From JBGQMW01 sp963769845 (GTDB lineage: Archaea > Thermoproteota > Bathyarchaeia > Bathyarchaeales > Bathycorpusculaceae), in contig CAVYNL010000015.1 of NCBI GenBank assembly GCA_963769845.1, forward strand, positions 1 through 64,000: a stretch of 64,000 bases of DNA, in the 5' to 3' direction. The translations under genes and the position numbers were made by a program. The notes under the pieces were generated by a model. It was not told where the DNA came from. It did not search any database and worked only from the letters and a program-made list of their open reading frames with translations. The first letter of the stretch is position 1; the number at the start of each line of letters is the position of its first letter. This document shows positions 8,506 through 17,069 of this stretch, one piece after another.

Positions 8506-9674
8506 TTATCCCTTGAAAGCTGTCTTCAGGCATTCTTTCAGCGGTGCTAGGATCGCCTCAGCCTTGCTGAGGTTCGGAACATAGTGTGCCGTCTTGGCAG
8601 AGTTTGTCATTATCGTTTCTATGCCGAGCATTTCCGTCCATGATACGACGGTGCAGACGCCTGCGAGCACGTGTCCTCCGCTGTGTTCTATTCGCTTGAC
8701 GGAATTACCGCATTTTTCCTTCACGTAGCCAGAGGTGCATACCCAGAACTCTTTTCCAGGCTTCACTTTTCTGCTGCCTATGAGATGCGCGATTTGTTTC
8801 ACTTCGCTCTCAGAACAGTGGGGGCAGCCTATGAAAACAAGGTCAGGGCTTTCGGTTGCCGTCGTTGACAATTCCGCGGTCGTCTGTTTCACGTCTTCGT
8901 CGTCGATGTTTATCTTCTCTATACTCTTCGTTGGCGGCTTCTTCAGATGGAACATATTCGTCATGCCGGTGGTGGCCAAGGCTGCGCTGAACTGCTTAAG
9001 TCTCTCTTTTGACGGTTCATGGAGTCCGCTGACCGCTGGGATCTTGTCTTCTAACACTTTGCCCAGGCAAATTCCCAGTGCGCCGTATTCGGTCTTGTTT
9101 CGCAGTCTGGCTTTGACGCTGACGAGCACGTTTGGCTCTCTGTCTTCTTTCTTGTGTATGCCGTATTCTGGGGTTTTTCCGATTATAGCGGCTGCGAGAG
9201 CGCTCGGTCCGCCTTCACGGTTTGTCCACGCACCTAGGACAGAGTTGGCGTAGACGACGGCTGAGGATTCCGCCCAGGCGATGTGTGAACCGCGCTGGGG
9301 CCTTTGCAGGTGGTAGGGCGTGCACGTTAGAGACTGTGTCAATCCCATCTTTTCGAATTGTTGCAGTATCTCTTGCTGTTTCTCGCAGAGCCTGCTGGGT
9401 ATTCTTTTGCTCAGGTATTCTGCGTCGAGGCTTTGCGGGTTAAGTGTTGTTCTGACTTTACTCTGGCGTCAGCGTCGGCTAGTGCCTTCAGGAATTCTAT
9501 GGGTGCGTCGCCGAGGGTCTTGTATGACACTCCGGAGACGTGCGCAGATTCTATCGAAATGAGTTTGTCCGCGTTGAAGAGGTCGCCCAGACGGACAAGG
9601 ATTCGCATGCACGTTTGACAGGCCCAGCCGCACTCGCCCCTGAGAACGTTTTCCTCTTCCTTGGTGAGGTACAT
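8506..9674 (-). CDS. Phosphomevalonate dehydratase large subunit (aconitase X catalytic), one frameshift
   Basis: This enzyme, formerly DUF521/aconitase X, dehydrates 5-phosphomevalonate to trans-anhydromevalonate phosphate in the modified archaeal mevalonate pathway; the large subunit carries the Fe-S cluster. The N-terminal piece (9674 to ~9457) reads MYLTKEEENVL and IESAHVSGVSYKTLGDAP. The C-terminal piece (from ~9457) reads VRTTLNPQSLDAEYL, TCTPYHLQRPQRGSHIAWAE and NSVLGAWTNREGGPS, all family-typical. One base is missing from an A-run (gtaaagtc for an expected gtaaaagtc, around 9455-9460), most likely an assembly error because the small subunit and both halves are well preserved. The start lies 6 bases after the small-subunit stop, so the two are cotranscribed. 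About 390 residues when repaired, the usual length. Confidence 0.85.
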
Positions 9675-9680
9675 TCTCGT

Positions 9681-10094
9681 CTAGACCTCCTTTCGCTTCA
9701 GTATCTTGACCGTGCCCTTGCAAGCGTCAACTTCAACCGTGTCTCCGGTGTGAATGTTCTTGATGTCTATCTGGTCGACCATCGGAACGTCTGCTATTAT
9801 GGCTCCGACCACCACGACAGGGTCGGCTGTCTGGTTGACTATCGCCCCGGGCGCCAAGCCTTTCTTCGCCAGCGAATAAAGCACGTAGCTGCCTACCGTG
9901 GAGCCGTGCCCGTGCGGAAAACACAGCACTTTGTCTTTGATGCACTCTCCGCACAAATCATGGTTTTTCTCGACTATTCTCCCGTCTGCGGGGTCGACTC
10001 CGCCCAGAAAACTGATGGGCTTGGCGCTTACGAGTGCTTCAGCTGTGCACTTTCCTTCAACGATTGCTCGGCCCTCTAGCGTGATAGGCTGCAT
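9681..10094 (-). CDS. Phosphomevalonate dehydratase small subunit (swivel domain, DUF126)
   Basis: The swivelling small subunit of the two-part phosphomevalonate dehydratase. Family hallmarks seen are GRAIVEGKCTAEALVS, ISFLGGVDPADGRIVE, CFPHGHGSTVGSYVLY and NQTADPVVVVGAIIADVPMV. The start at 10094 (MQPITLEG) is preferred over an upstream possibility at 10142, because the latter would overlap the preceding HD-domain gene. The protein is then about 137 residues, normal for the family. It lies directly upstream of the large subunit in an operon also containing the HD phosphohydrolase. Confidence 0.88.
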   Translation of the reverse strand: MQPITLEGRAIVEGKCTAEALVSAKPISFLGGVDPADGRIVEKNHDLCGECIKDKVLCFPHGHGSTVGSYVLYSLAKKGLAPGAIVNQTADPVVVVGAIIADVPMVDQIDIKNIHTGDTVEVDACKGTVKILKRKEV

Positions 10095-10104
10095 CTTGGC
10101 CCCT

Positions 10105-11400
10105 TCAGTATGATATTTTTGCTGATGACGGTGTCTTGCCAAGTATCTTTGAGGCTGCCGTGCTTACTCTTTCGCGGTTCGGCTCGTCTGTGTACACGCG
10201 GAGTATGTTCATGAAACCCTTGAGCGTCTCAAAAATCTTGGAGATTTCGCTCAGCCGTTGCGGCACTTTCTTGCCTTCTTGGGTTCTGTAGAAAACTGGG
10301 ATCTCCATGCTTTCTGTGAGAACAGAATGATGGTAAGGAACAGATGGGACCGTGGGCACATCAATGATCACGGCGTCCAGGTCAAGCTTCGCTGCTTCTG
10401 CGATGTCTGCTTGAAGCTGTTTCCTGTTTGCCTCGCTGCTGAATATGCTTGAGACCATGGTGTCTTTCTCGTAGAAGGTTCGTTCGTAAGCACATTTAAG
10501 CAGCTTTCTCCTCTCTAGGTTCTTGATGATCCCGCTTGATTTCTTGCAGTTCTTCAGCATGGCCCAGACCGTGTAGTCATCCATTGCCAAGTATTCTTCA
10601 GGCGTCTTGAAACTCGTCAGTCCGAGCTCGGTGTTCGCCTTCTCCATGGCCAAAGCAAGCATTATCTGTGCCGCTCGGCCCACGCGGTGAAAGTATATGC
10701 TCTTGAAAGACTCTATCCGGGCTATTATCAGGGATTCCAAGGCTGACAGCGCGCCGACGTCTACGGCCAAGTTGCCCTCCATGACGTCCAGCGTGTGTAT
10801 GAGCCTGAAAATGTCGATGAAGCCGTACTCCGCGCCCGTGTGGAGCGTGTCTCGCACGACGAAATCCTGCTTGTCCACATCGACGGCGCTGCTTATGATC
10901 TGGTCCAGAAAAGCCTTACCGGACCTGTGCAGCCTGCCCACTGCCAGCTTGCTCACGTCATCCGGCTTGCACCCGTTCTTCTTCAGGACATCTTTGAGTT
11001 CGCTGTTCCTGATTATCCACGTCGTGATATCCTCATGTGTCTTGTCAAGCTCTTTCTCAAGCAGCTGCTCAAAAACATGCGAAAACGGCCCGTGCCCAAC
11101 ATCATGCAGCAAGCCCGCAACCCTAACCGTGGCGACCTCGTCTTCGTTCACGAGCTGTGAAATGTACGGGTTCTCGGTCACACGGCCAGCTAGGTACATT
11201 ACGCCGACAGAATGTTCGAACCGCGTGTGATTGGCCCCTGGATAGACGTACTCCGCACCGGCAAGCTGCCGTAGTCTGTGCAGCCTCTGAACAGGGTAAG
11301 AATCAATGACTGCTTTCTCTTCTTCGGTAATGTAGACGTACCCGTGCACTGGGTCCTTGATCTCGCTCCAGTAGCTTCTGGGCAACCGCAGCTTCTCCAT
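10105..11400 (-). CDS. HD-superfamily phosphohydrolase (dNTPase-like)
   Basis: A 431-residue metal-dependent phosphohydrolase. The motifs H-x..HD..D are visible: HTRFEHSVGVMYLA (about 58-71), LLHDVGHGPFSH (97-108) and a later SAVDVDKQDFVVRD (around 185). The arrangement (opening KDPVHGYVYI, then YPGANHTRFEHS) is that of COG1078 proteins related to dGTPases and SAMHD1, which hydrolyse (d)NTPs. The gene is upstream of the phosphomevalonate dehydratase subunits with an 11-base gap, so they are probably cotranscribed although no shared pathway is obvious. It is divergent from tmk, another nucleotide-pool gene. Confidence 0.85.
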   Translation of the reverse strand: MEKLRLPRSYWSEIKDPVHGYVYITEEEKAVIDSYPVQRLHRLRQLAGAEYVYPGANHTRFEHSVGVMYLAGRVTENPYISQLVNEDEVATVRVAGLLHDVGHGPFSHVFEQLLEKELDKTHEDITTWIIRNSELKDVLKKNGCKPDDVSKLAVGRLHRSGKAFLDQIISSAVDVDKQDFVVRDTLHTGAEYGFIDIFRLIHTLDVMEGNLAVDVGALSALESLIIARIESFKSIYFHRVGRAAQIMLALAMEKANTELGLTSFKTPEEYLAMDDYTVWAMLKNCKKSSGIIKNLERRKLLKCAYERTFYEKDTMVSSIFSSEANRKQLQADIAEAAKLDLDAVIIDVPTVPSVPYHHSVLTESMEIPVFYRTQEGKKVPQRLSEISKIFETLKGFMNILRVYTDEPNRERVSTAASKILGKTPSSAKISY

Positions 11401-11432
11401 ACGTTTTGAATAGTTATTAATGCTCCTTCACT

Positions 11433-11441
11433 CTTATAATG
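11433..11441 (+). promoter_or_regulatory. Probable TATA box for tmk
   Basis: CTTATAATG lies about 35-43 bases upstream of the GTG start of dTMP kinase, in the short intergenic space between the divergent HD-domain gene and tmk. Confidence 0.4.
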
Positions 11442-11475
11442 CCTACAGCTCAGGGCTGCTGGGAGAAAAGGTGCA

Positions 11476-12072
11476 GTGGGCAAAGGAGTCTTCATCTGCA
11501 TTGAAGGTCTGGACGGCTGCGGAAAAACCACACAGGCCAAACTGCTCGTGAAAAAACTGAAAAAGCACTATGATGCCGTGTACACGGCTGAGCCTAGCAG
11601 GGGAAAAATCGGCAGGTTCATCAAGAAGAACTGCCTGCACGCGGAAAGACGCGGTTCCGTGCTTGTTGAGGCTTTGCTTTTTGCTGCTGACCGTGTTGAC
11701 CATGTGCAGAATGAAGTATCGCCCGCTTTGGGCAAGGGCAGGGTCGTGGTTTCAGACCGTTACGTCTACTCTTCATACGCTTATCAGGGCGCTGCCGGGT
11801 TGGAGCTTGAATGGATTGAAAAGCTGAATGAGCATGCGATACGGCCTGACTTGGCGATATTCATTGACGTTAAACCTGAGACTGTTGTGCAGAGGCTGAA
11901 GCGCAAGAAATCGGTGATGGAGGATCTGGAGACGCAGAAGAAAGTGCGTGAAGTCTACCTCAAATACGTTGAGAAAGACCAGCTTGTCAGGCTCGACGGC
12001 AACAAGCCGAAAAGAGCAGTTGCCAAAGACCTCTTTCGAATAGTCAAAGATTTTCTTGAGAAATCCAGCTAG
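11476..12072 (+). CDS. tmk: Thymidylate kinase
   Basis: Phosphorylates dTMP to dTDP with ATP in thymidine nucleotide synthesis. The 198-residue protein has the P-loop GLDGCGKTTQAKLL (11-24), the substrate-binding DRV motif (FAADRVDHV), the DRYVYSSYAYQG motif and an acidic lid region followed by a C-terminal helix, all in family order. Length is typical. The start is GTG at 11476 (MGKGVFICIEG); no better upstream ATG is in frame. Confidence 0.93.
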   Translation: MGKGVFICIEGLDGCGKTTQAKLLVKKLKKHYDAVYTAEPSRGKIGRFIKKNCLHAERRGSVLVEALLFAADRVDHVQNEVSPALGKGRVVVSDRYVYSSYAYQGAAGLELEWIEKLNEHAIRPDLAIFIDVKPETVVQRLKRKKSVMEDLETQKKVREVYLKYVEKDQLVRLDGNKPKRAVAKDLFRIVKDFLEKSS

Positions 12073-12578
12073 TCCTTCTTTAGAGGTTTCAGCACTTTTC
12101 TGCGGAAAATCTCGTTGATTTTCTTGACGATGAAGTCGACGAGTTCCTCGGGTAGAATGTGCATCGGGCCCCTTTCGTGGAACAGCTGCAGTTCCAGGAA
12201 TTTTGGGTTGAAGGTGAACCTCAGCATGTAATAGTCAAACTTCAGCGGCTTTCTCATTTCATTTATGATTCGGTAGTAGCGTACAGCGCACAGGAAGTCC
12301 AAGATCTGCGGCGGAGACTTCTGAATGATTTTGAGTGCTTTGGCTGTTTCTTCGTCGTTAAGGTAGTTGAAGCCATTGTCCTCAGCTGTTCCAAACTCGA
12401 AAAGGGCGACGGAATCGGCCATAGAAGGCGTGCCAACGTCTTCCAGCCTGAGCGTGGTCTTGTTCAGTCCGTGCAGCAGTTGTATCAGGGTTTGCTGCAG
12501 TCTCCTGCTGGAGATCGGCGTCACAAAATGTACGATCTTGTGCACGTTGTGGGGAAAAGCCTCGTAGAACCCGAACAT
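12069..12578 (-). CDS. Conserved hypothetical archaeal protein
   Basis: A 169-residue soluble protein with no recognised domain. It is mixed alpha/beta with conserved-looking stretches such as HFVTPISSRRLQQTLIQLLHGLN and LRFTFNPKFLELQLFHERG. Its 3' end overlaps that of tmk by four bases (convergent). It lies 11 bases downstream of the UPF0148 gene on the same strand, so the two are probably cotranscribed. Function unknown. Confidence 0.7.
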   Translation of the reverse strand: MFGFYEAFPHNVHKIVHFVTPISSRRLQQTLIQLLHGLNKTTLRLEDVGTPSMADSVALFEFGTAEDNGFNYLNDEETAKALKIIQKSPPQILDFLCAVRYYRIINEMRKPLKFDYYMLRFTFNPKFLELQLFHERGPMHILPEELVDFIVKKINEIFRRKVLKPLKKD

Positions 12579-12589
12579 TGTTGATCCGT

Positions 12590-12955
12590 CTAGGTTTTCT
12601 TGGCTCTTCTTGTCTTTTCCAGGCTGTCCAGTAGTCCTGAAAGCGTGCTAGCTAGTTTCTGCAGCTGGTCTACGTCTTTTTCCTGCTGCATTTTTTGCTG
12701 TATCTCCTGGACTTTTGTCATCAACGTGGCTTCAAGGCTGTCGAAAGCCGTTGAGCGGGCAACGTTCGGCGGTTCTTCGCCTTCCTTGACAACTACGACT
12801 TTCTTCTCATCTCTTGCGCACCAGAGGTCGCCGTTCTTCAGCCTGACCAGAGGCGATGAGCATGCTGGGCAAGCGAGCTCCGTCAGCGTTGCGCCTTGAC
12901 GCAGCAGCTCAGCCATGCGTTTTATGTGCTGGTCTTCCTGTGGTTTTCGCGACAA
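12590..12955 (-). CDS. UPF0148 / Sjogren-autoantigen-1-type zinc-ribbon protein
   Basis: A 121-residue archaeal protein of the UPF0148 family. It opens with an archaeal-typical helix (IKRMAELLRQGATLTE), then a zinc ribbon whose first knuckle is intact (CPACSSPL) but whose second is reduced (LWCARDEKK, one Cys). The C-terminal half is a coiled coil (VQEIQQKMQQEKDVDQLQKL). The biochemical role is not established. It is divergent from the UPF0147 gene, another small universal archaeal protein, with a shared promoter region between them. Confidence 0.8.
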   Translation of the reverse strand: MSRKPQEDQHIKRMAELLRQGATLTELACPACSSPLVRLKNGDLWCARDEKKVVVVKEGEEPPNVARSTAFDSLEATLMTKVQEIQQKMQQEKDVDQLQKLASTLSGLLDSLEKTRRAKKT

Positions 12956-12988
12956 GTTTCAAAACCCCAAAGTAAATAGGTAACAGAG

Positions 12989-12998
12989 CCTATATAAC
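12989..12998 (+). promoter_or_regulatory. TATA box upstream of the UPF0147 gene
   Basis: CCTATATAAC lies about 35 bases upstream of ATG 13031 and matches archaeal box A well. A G-rich ribosome-binding site (ACGGGGTGG) sits just before the start. Confidence 0.55.
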
Positions 12999-13030
12999 AA
13001 GGTTATCACCAAGTTCCACGGGGTGGCAAA

Positions 13031-13309
13031 ATGGTCAGAAAAAAGAAAGCTGAGGAATATGAGGAGAGAATCAAGCAGGCGATGGAAGTGCTCGGACTCG
13101 TTTCTGAAGACAACACGACGCCCAGAAACATAAGAAGAGCTGCAAAAGACTCCATGAGTGCACTGCAGAACCCAGAGTTCACTCCTGCCGTCAGAGCCTC
13201 GAACGCGATATCACTTATGGACGATATTCTACAGGACCCCAACATGCCACCATACACTCGGGTGAAGCTCTGGAACGTCATGAGCCTGCTAGAAGCCATA
13301 AAAGACTAA
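13031..13309 (+). CDS. UPF0147 family protein
   Basis: A 92-residue all-helical protein found across archaea. Recognised by TPRNIRRAAKDSMSALQ and RASNAISLMDDILQDPNMP, which are highly conserved in the family. Full length for the family. It has its own promoter and is followed by the cupin gene after 35 bases. The molecular role is not known; small helical proteins of this kind are often thought to act with ribosomes or RNA, which is conjecture. Confidence 0.88.
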   Translation: MVRKKKAEEYEERIKQAMEVLGLVSEDNTTPRNIRRAAKDSMSALQNPEFTPAVRASNAISLMDDILQDPNMPPYTRVKLWNVMSLLEAIKD

Positions 13310-13344
13310 CATCCCCCCTCTTTTCTAGTCATGAAGTGATTTGA

Positions 13345-13686
13345 ATGAAAATCGCTCATTACACAGACACGGAAGCAAAAGAGGCCGATGAAGGAGCCTC
13401 CAAGGTCAAAGTCAGATGGGTCATCAGCAAGGAGACAGGCGCCCCCAACTTTGCCATGCGCGTCTTCGAAGTGGAACCAGGCGGCTACAGCCCCTTGCAC
13501 TCTCACAATTGGGAGCATGAAGTCTTCATCCTTGGGGGCGACGGCGTCGTCGTCAGTCAGGACGGAGAAAAGAAGTTCAAGCCCGGCGACGTGGTCTTCG
13601 TGGCTCCTAACGAGAAACATCAATTCAGGAACAACGGCAAAAAACTCGTCAAGTTCATCTGCGTAGTGCCACACGCGAAGAAGTAA
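13345..13686 (+). CDS. Cupin-domain protein
   Basis: A 113-residue single-domain cupin (double-stranded beta-helix). The two cupin motifs are visible: GYSPLHSHNWEHEVFILGGDG with the metal ligands H, H and E, and later PGDVVFVAPNEKHQFRN with the last His ligand. Such proteins bind a divalent metal and act as small isomerases, dioxygenases or sugar-binding proteins; the substrate cannot be told from sequence. The start ATG at 13345 follows a weak GTGATTTGA spacer. Complete. Confidence 0.88.
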   Translation: MKIAHYTDTEAKEADEGASKVKVRWVISKETGAPNFAMRVFEVEPGGYSPLHSHNWEHEVFILGGDGVVVSQDGEKKFKPGDVVFVAPNEKHQFRNNGKKLVKFICVVPHAKK

Positions 13687-13734
13687 TAGCATGCGCTTGG
13701 TGTTTCATTCGGGTCTTCACTCTATTCATAATGA

Positions 13735-14406
13735 CTAAGTCTCTCGCCACTTGACTTCAGAAATCAACGGTTGACTGATGACCTCTAGGAGATCCTTGGA
13801 TATCCTTCCCTCTTTCACGAGCTGGTAGCCAGCTTGCTTGGCGGCCGCAAAGATTTTCTCAGCCTTTTCTTTGTGTTCGGCCATGAAGTTGGCGTGAGGT
13901 CGTAGTAGTGCGCCTGCAAACTCGACATTTGCATCCTCTGCGAATTCCTTGGCAATCCTGAGCACGGTTCCGAAGTTCCCCATTTCCCACCATCCACTCG
14001 AGGACACGAGTACAATCTTGCTGATCTTTACGTCACCGCGGAATCTGGCGCGTGTACGGCCGTTCCGCCTTCTAAGGACAGGGTCTAAAAGAGGGACGAG
14101 TCTGTTGATGAAATTCTGCATCTCGCCGGGCAACGGCACGTAGACAGGCGTAGCCAACACGAGCACATCTGCGTCGCATAGTTTGGGATAAAGCGACTGC
14201 ATGCTGTCATCTATGTGGCATTGACCTGGCTTCTTGTTCCAGCAGTATAATTCTCCAGCGCACGGCTTGACGTTCAGGCGTTTGGCATAGAACAGTTCAA
14301 CCGACGCCCCAGCATTCTCCATGCCCTCGAGAAACGGGGTCAGAATCTTCGCGGTGTTGCCCTTCTCCATCTTGGGACTACCATTTATGGCCACTACCTT
14401 GGTCAA
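13735..14406 (-). CDS. Flavodoxin-fold NAD(P)H-dependent FMN reductase-like protein
   Basis: A 223-residue flavodoxin-fold protein. The phosphate-binding loop near the start (INGSPKMEKGNTAKIL, about 8-23) and the flavin contact ATPVYVPLPGEMQNFINR are those of the NADPH-dependent FMN reductase (iron-sulfur flavoprotein/WrbA-like) group. A Cys pair region (KPCAGELYCWNKKPGQCHIDD) resembles the Cys cluster of iron-sulfur flavoproteins, but the spacing is C-x5-C-x7-C and not the full motif. Likely a cytosolic electron carrier or quinone/disulfide reductase. It stands alone. Confidence 0.85.
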   Translation of the reverse strand: MTKVVAINGSPKMEKGNTAKILTPFLEGMENAGASVELFYAKRLNVKPCAGELYCWNKKPGQCHIDDSMQSLYPKLCDADVLVLATPVYVPLPGEMQNFINRLVPLLDPVLRRRNGRTRARFRGDVKISKIVLVSSSGWWEMGNFGTVLRIAKEFAEDANVEFAGALLRPHANFMAEHKEKAEKIFAAAKQAGYQLVKEGRISKDLLEVISQPLISEVKWRET

Positions 14407-14549
14407 GAATAGCTCTCCTGCTTTCAGAGTACGCCGTCTGTCCTATATAATGATTGAAACTTCGCTTCGGCAGCACGCATCTTGCCGTTTCTCGCTAGGA
14501 ATATATGCTAGTGGCAACATCTAAGTCTGGGTTCTAGGGGAGAAGCTCT

Positions 14550-15932
14550 GTGAAGTATGATGTGATAATCGTCGGAGCCGGCCCCGCGGGTATCTTCTCA
14601 GCCTTGGAGCTGACAGAAAAGAACAGCATGAGCATCCTCATGCTGGACAGAGGACAGGACATCAACCAGCGCAAGTGCCCGGCAAGCAGAGGGTTCGAAT
14701 GCGTCAACTGCGACCCCTGCTCTGTCCTTTCAGGCTGGGGAGGAGCCGGAGCCTTCAGTGACGGAAAACTCACGCTCTCAACAGAAGTAGGCGGCTGGCT
14801 GAACCAGTACGTGTCCAACGAAGAGCTCGATGAACTCATCAAATATTCTGACGATATCTACCTCAAGTTCGGCGCCACGCAGCACGTTTACGGGACGGAA
14901 GGCAAGCAGGTAGACGAGATTGAACGGCAAGCTTCCTTGGCAGGATTGAAGCTTATCAGGCAGAGAATCCGACACATGGGCACGGAAAGATGTGCCGAAA
15001 CGCTGCGTAAGATGCGGCAGGAACTGAACGGCAAAGTTGAGTTCCGACCCAAAAGCGAAGTGAAAGGCCTCATAGTGAAGAACAACGTCGTTGAGGGCGT
15101 TGAAACCGTAAGCGGCGAAAGATTCCTGGGAAAATACGTCATAGTCGCTCCGGGCAGAAGCGGTGCCGAGTGGCTTCAGTCAGAAGCCCAAGCGTTAGGC
15201 CTGAAGACTCTTAACAACCCCGTTGACGTGGGCATACGAGTGGAAGTCTTGGCTTCCGTTATGGAACAATTGACAAATGTTCTATACGAGCCTAAGCTGA
15301 TTTACTACTCAAAGTCTTTCGACGACACAGTTCGCACTTTCTGCGTTGCTCCCTACGGTCAAGTCATAACCGAATCCTACGATGGCGTCCTGACCGTCAA
15401 TGGCCAGAGCTACGCTGAAAAGAGAACCGAAAACACCAACTTCGCCATCTTGGTCACCACGTCGTTCACGGAACCTTTCAAGGAGCCCATAGCCTACGGA
15501 AAATACGTTGCCCGTCTCGGAAACCTTCTCAGCGGAGGCGTCATCGTGCAGCGACTCGGCGACCTTGAGGCCGGAAGAAGGTCCACGCCCGAAAGGATAG
15601 CCAGAAGCGTTGTAACGCCAACGTTGAAGAATGCCACGCCGGGCGACCTGAGCTTCGTACTCCCGTACAGGTATCTTGCTGACATCCGGGAGATGCTTCA
15701 AGCCCTCGACAAGATAGCTCCGGGCCTCCATTCGGCGGACACTCTGCTCTACGGCATAGAGGTCAAGTTCTACTCTTCAAGGCTGCAGCTAAGCCATTGT
15801 CTAGAGACAAGAGTTCACAACCTTTTCACCATCGGTGACGGCGCCGGTGTAACACGTGGCTTAATACAAGCCTCGGCATCCGGCGTGATCGTGTCCCGAG
15901 AGATAATTAAGAGGGAAAAACAGAAGGCATGA
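14550..15932 (+). CDS. FAD-dependent dehydrogenase, COG2509 type
   Basis: A 460-residue NAD(P)/FAD-dependent oxidoreductase of the COG2509 group. The N-terminal Rossmann motif is GAGPAGIFSALEL (9-21). It is followed by a Cys-rich element (CPASRGFECVNCDPCS), the family signature SGWGGAGAFSDGKLTLS and a C-terminal FAD contact TIGDGAGVTRGLIQASASG. Bacterial and archaeal members are uncharacterised enzymes. Starts at GTG 14550. It lies 5 bases upstream of the zinc-ribbon/SPFH operon and is probably cotranscribed with it, which is the only contextual clue to its role. Confidence 0.87.
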   Translation: MKYDVIIVGAGPAGIFSALELTEKNSMSILMLDRGQDINQRKCPASRGFECVNCDPCSVLSGWGGAGAFSDGKLTLSTEVGGWLNQYVSNEELDELIKYSDDIYLKFGATQHVYGTEGKQVDEIERQASLAGLKLIRQRIRHMGTERCAETLRKMRQELNGKVEFRPKSEVKGLIVKNNVVEGVETVSGERFLGKYVIVAPGRSGAEWLQSEAQALGLKTLNNPVDVGIRVEVLASVMEQLTNVLYEPKLIYYSKSFDDTVRTFCVAPYGQVITESYDGVLTVNGQSYAEKRTENTNFAILVTTSFTEPFKEPIAYGKYVARLGNLLSGGVIVQRLGDLEAGRRSTPERIARSVVTPTLKNATPGDLSFVLPYRYLADIREMLQALDKIAPGLHSADTLLYGIEVKFYSSRLQLSHCLETRVHNLFTIGDGAGVTRGLIQASASGVIVSREIIKREKQKA

Positions 15933-15937
15933 TGTAG

Positions 15938-16681
15938 ATGTCTGTGGTTAACGAGATCAAGTGTTCCCACTGTGGTGCGCCTTTGGCTTTCGAGCCGGGT
16001 GAGATGCTCGCCACGTGCAAGTACTGCGGCTTCACGGTGGTCATAGAAACGGGGGAACCTTTCACTCTCGAGCACTCTCTTATCGTTAACAAGTTCGACC
16101 TGACGCAGGTCGAAGAGCCCATCAGAGACTGGATGAGAGGGGGCTTCCTCAAGCCCCGCGACTTGGCCAAGAAGGCGAAACTGACGGAGAAGAACCTGGT
16201 TTACTTGCCGTTCTGGGTCGTGTCCGCACAGGCAACGAGCACGTACAAAGGCGTGTTTGAACGCATAGCGCCCGCCGTTGTAAAGGAAGGAAGAATAGAG
16301 AAAGAGTACGACTGGCTGGTCTTGGCGAGAAAGACGGCAGAGTTTCCGACGAGAGAGTATGAAGTGCCCTTGGAGGGCAAGATTCCGTACGATTTCAGGA
16401 AGATCGAAGCTTTCGCTCATGTGCTTAACAGCGAGATCGACAAGACAGAAGCGGAAGAACTGACAAGACAGGAGATCGATGAGAATCACCGTTTCCTTGC
16501 CCAGCAAGACATAGACAGAATAGTCGACTTCAAAACAGAAATGAAGATCGAAGAAACCGTTTACCTTCACGCGCCCGTATGGTTTGTCAAGTACGAGTAC
16601 AAAGGCAAAGACTATAAACTGCTTATTGAGGGCACGACTGGAGCTGCTATTAAAGGGGACATTCCTTCGATCAAACTTTAA
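15938..16681 (+). CDS. Zinc-ribbon protein with a YdjG-like N-terminus (paralogue A)
   Basis: A 247-residue protein. Residues 9-31 form a CxxC...CxxC zinc ribbon (CSHCGAPLAFEPGEM then CKYCGF), followed by a domain containing LARKTAEFPTREYEVPLEGKIPY and ending HAPVWFVKYEYKGKDYKLLI. The same two elements, in the same order, form the second half of the 416-residue protein at 17599, so the two are paralogues. No membrane segment. In Bacillus, a protein with such a zinc ribbon (YdjG) is encoded with PspA and the SPFH protein YdjI; the neighbours here suggest a similar membrane-associated complex. That functional link is inferred. Confidence 0.82.
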   Translation: MSVVNEIKCSHCGAPLAFEPGEMLATCKYCGFTVVIETGEPFTLEHSLIVNKFDLTQVEEPIRDWMRGGFLKPRDLAKKAKLTEKNLVYLPFWVVSAQATSTYKGVFERIAPAVVKEGRIEKEYDWLVLARKTAEFPTREYEVPLEGKIPYDFRKIEAFAHVLNSEIDKTEAEELTRQEIDENHRFLAQQDIDRIVDFKTEMKIEETVYLHAPVWFVKYEYKGKDYKLLIEGTTGAAIKGDIPSIKL

Positions 16682-16727
16682 AAGCAACCGCATTATTATT
16701 GCAGTAAATGCGGATGCGAGGACTAAC

Positions 16728-17069
16728 ATGACAACCGAACACAAATCTATGGGCTACGGCGCCGGAGCTCTTGCAGTAATCGTCATTTCCATAGGCGTAG
16801 CCGCTATAGTCTACAGCATGAACTGGGTCGGGCTGAACCTCTACAATGTTCCAGCATGGATTTTCGGTCCGCTGGGCATTTACACCGTCGCGTACTCGGT
16901 TGTGGCTGGAAAGAACTGGACGTACTATCTGGTTTGGGGCACGATAATGACTTCCGTGGCAGTCGTCTCAGGGTTCTATGACAAGGTACAGCCACTTCTC
17001 GTTCTAGGCATACTCCTGATAGTTCTCGCCATCATAGGCATAATTGCGTACTGGAGGAGTAAGAAATGA
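16728..17069 (+). CDS. Four-helix membrane protein of the SPFH operon
   Basis: Starting at ATG 16728 (MTTEHKSMGYG), the 113-residue protein is almost entirely four transmembrane helices (about 8-30, 36-54, 59-77 and 84-106), ending in a basic WRSKK tail. A longer open frame reaches back to 16584 but overlaps the preceding gene by 98 bases and lacks hydrophobic sequence, so the shorter form is preferred. It lies between the zinc-ribbon gene and the coiled-coil gene, whose ATG overlaps its stop by four bases. It probably supplies the membrane anchor of this operon's complex. Confidence 0.75.
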   Translation: MTTEHKSMGYGAGALAVIVISIGVAAIVYSMNWVGLNLYNVPAWIFGPLGIYTVAYSVVAGKNWTYYLVWGTIMTSVAVVSGFYDKVQPLLVLGILLIVLAIIGIIAYWRSKK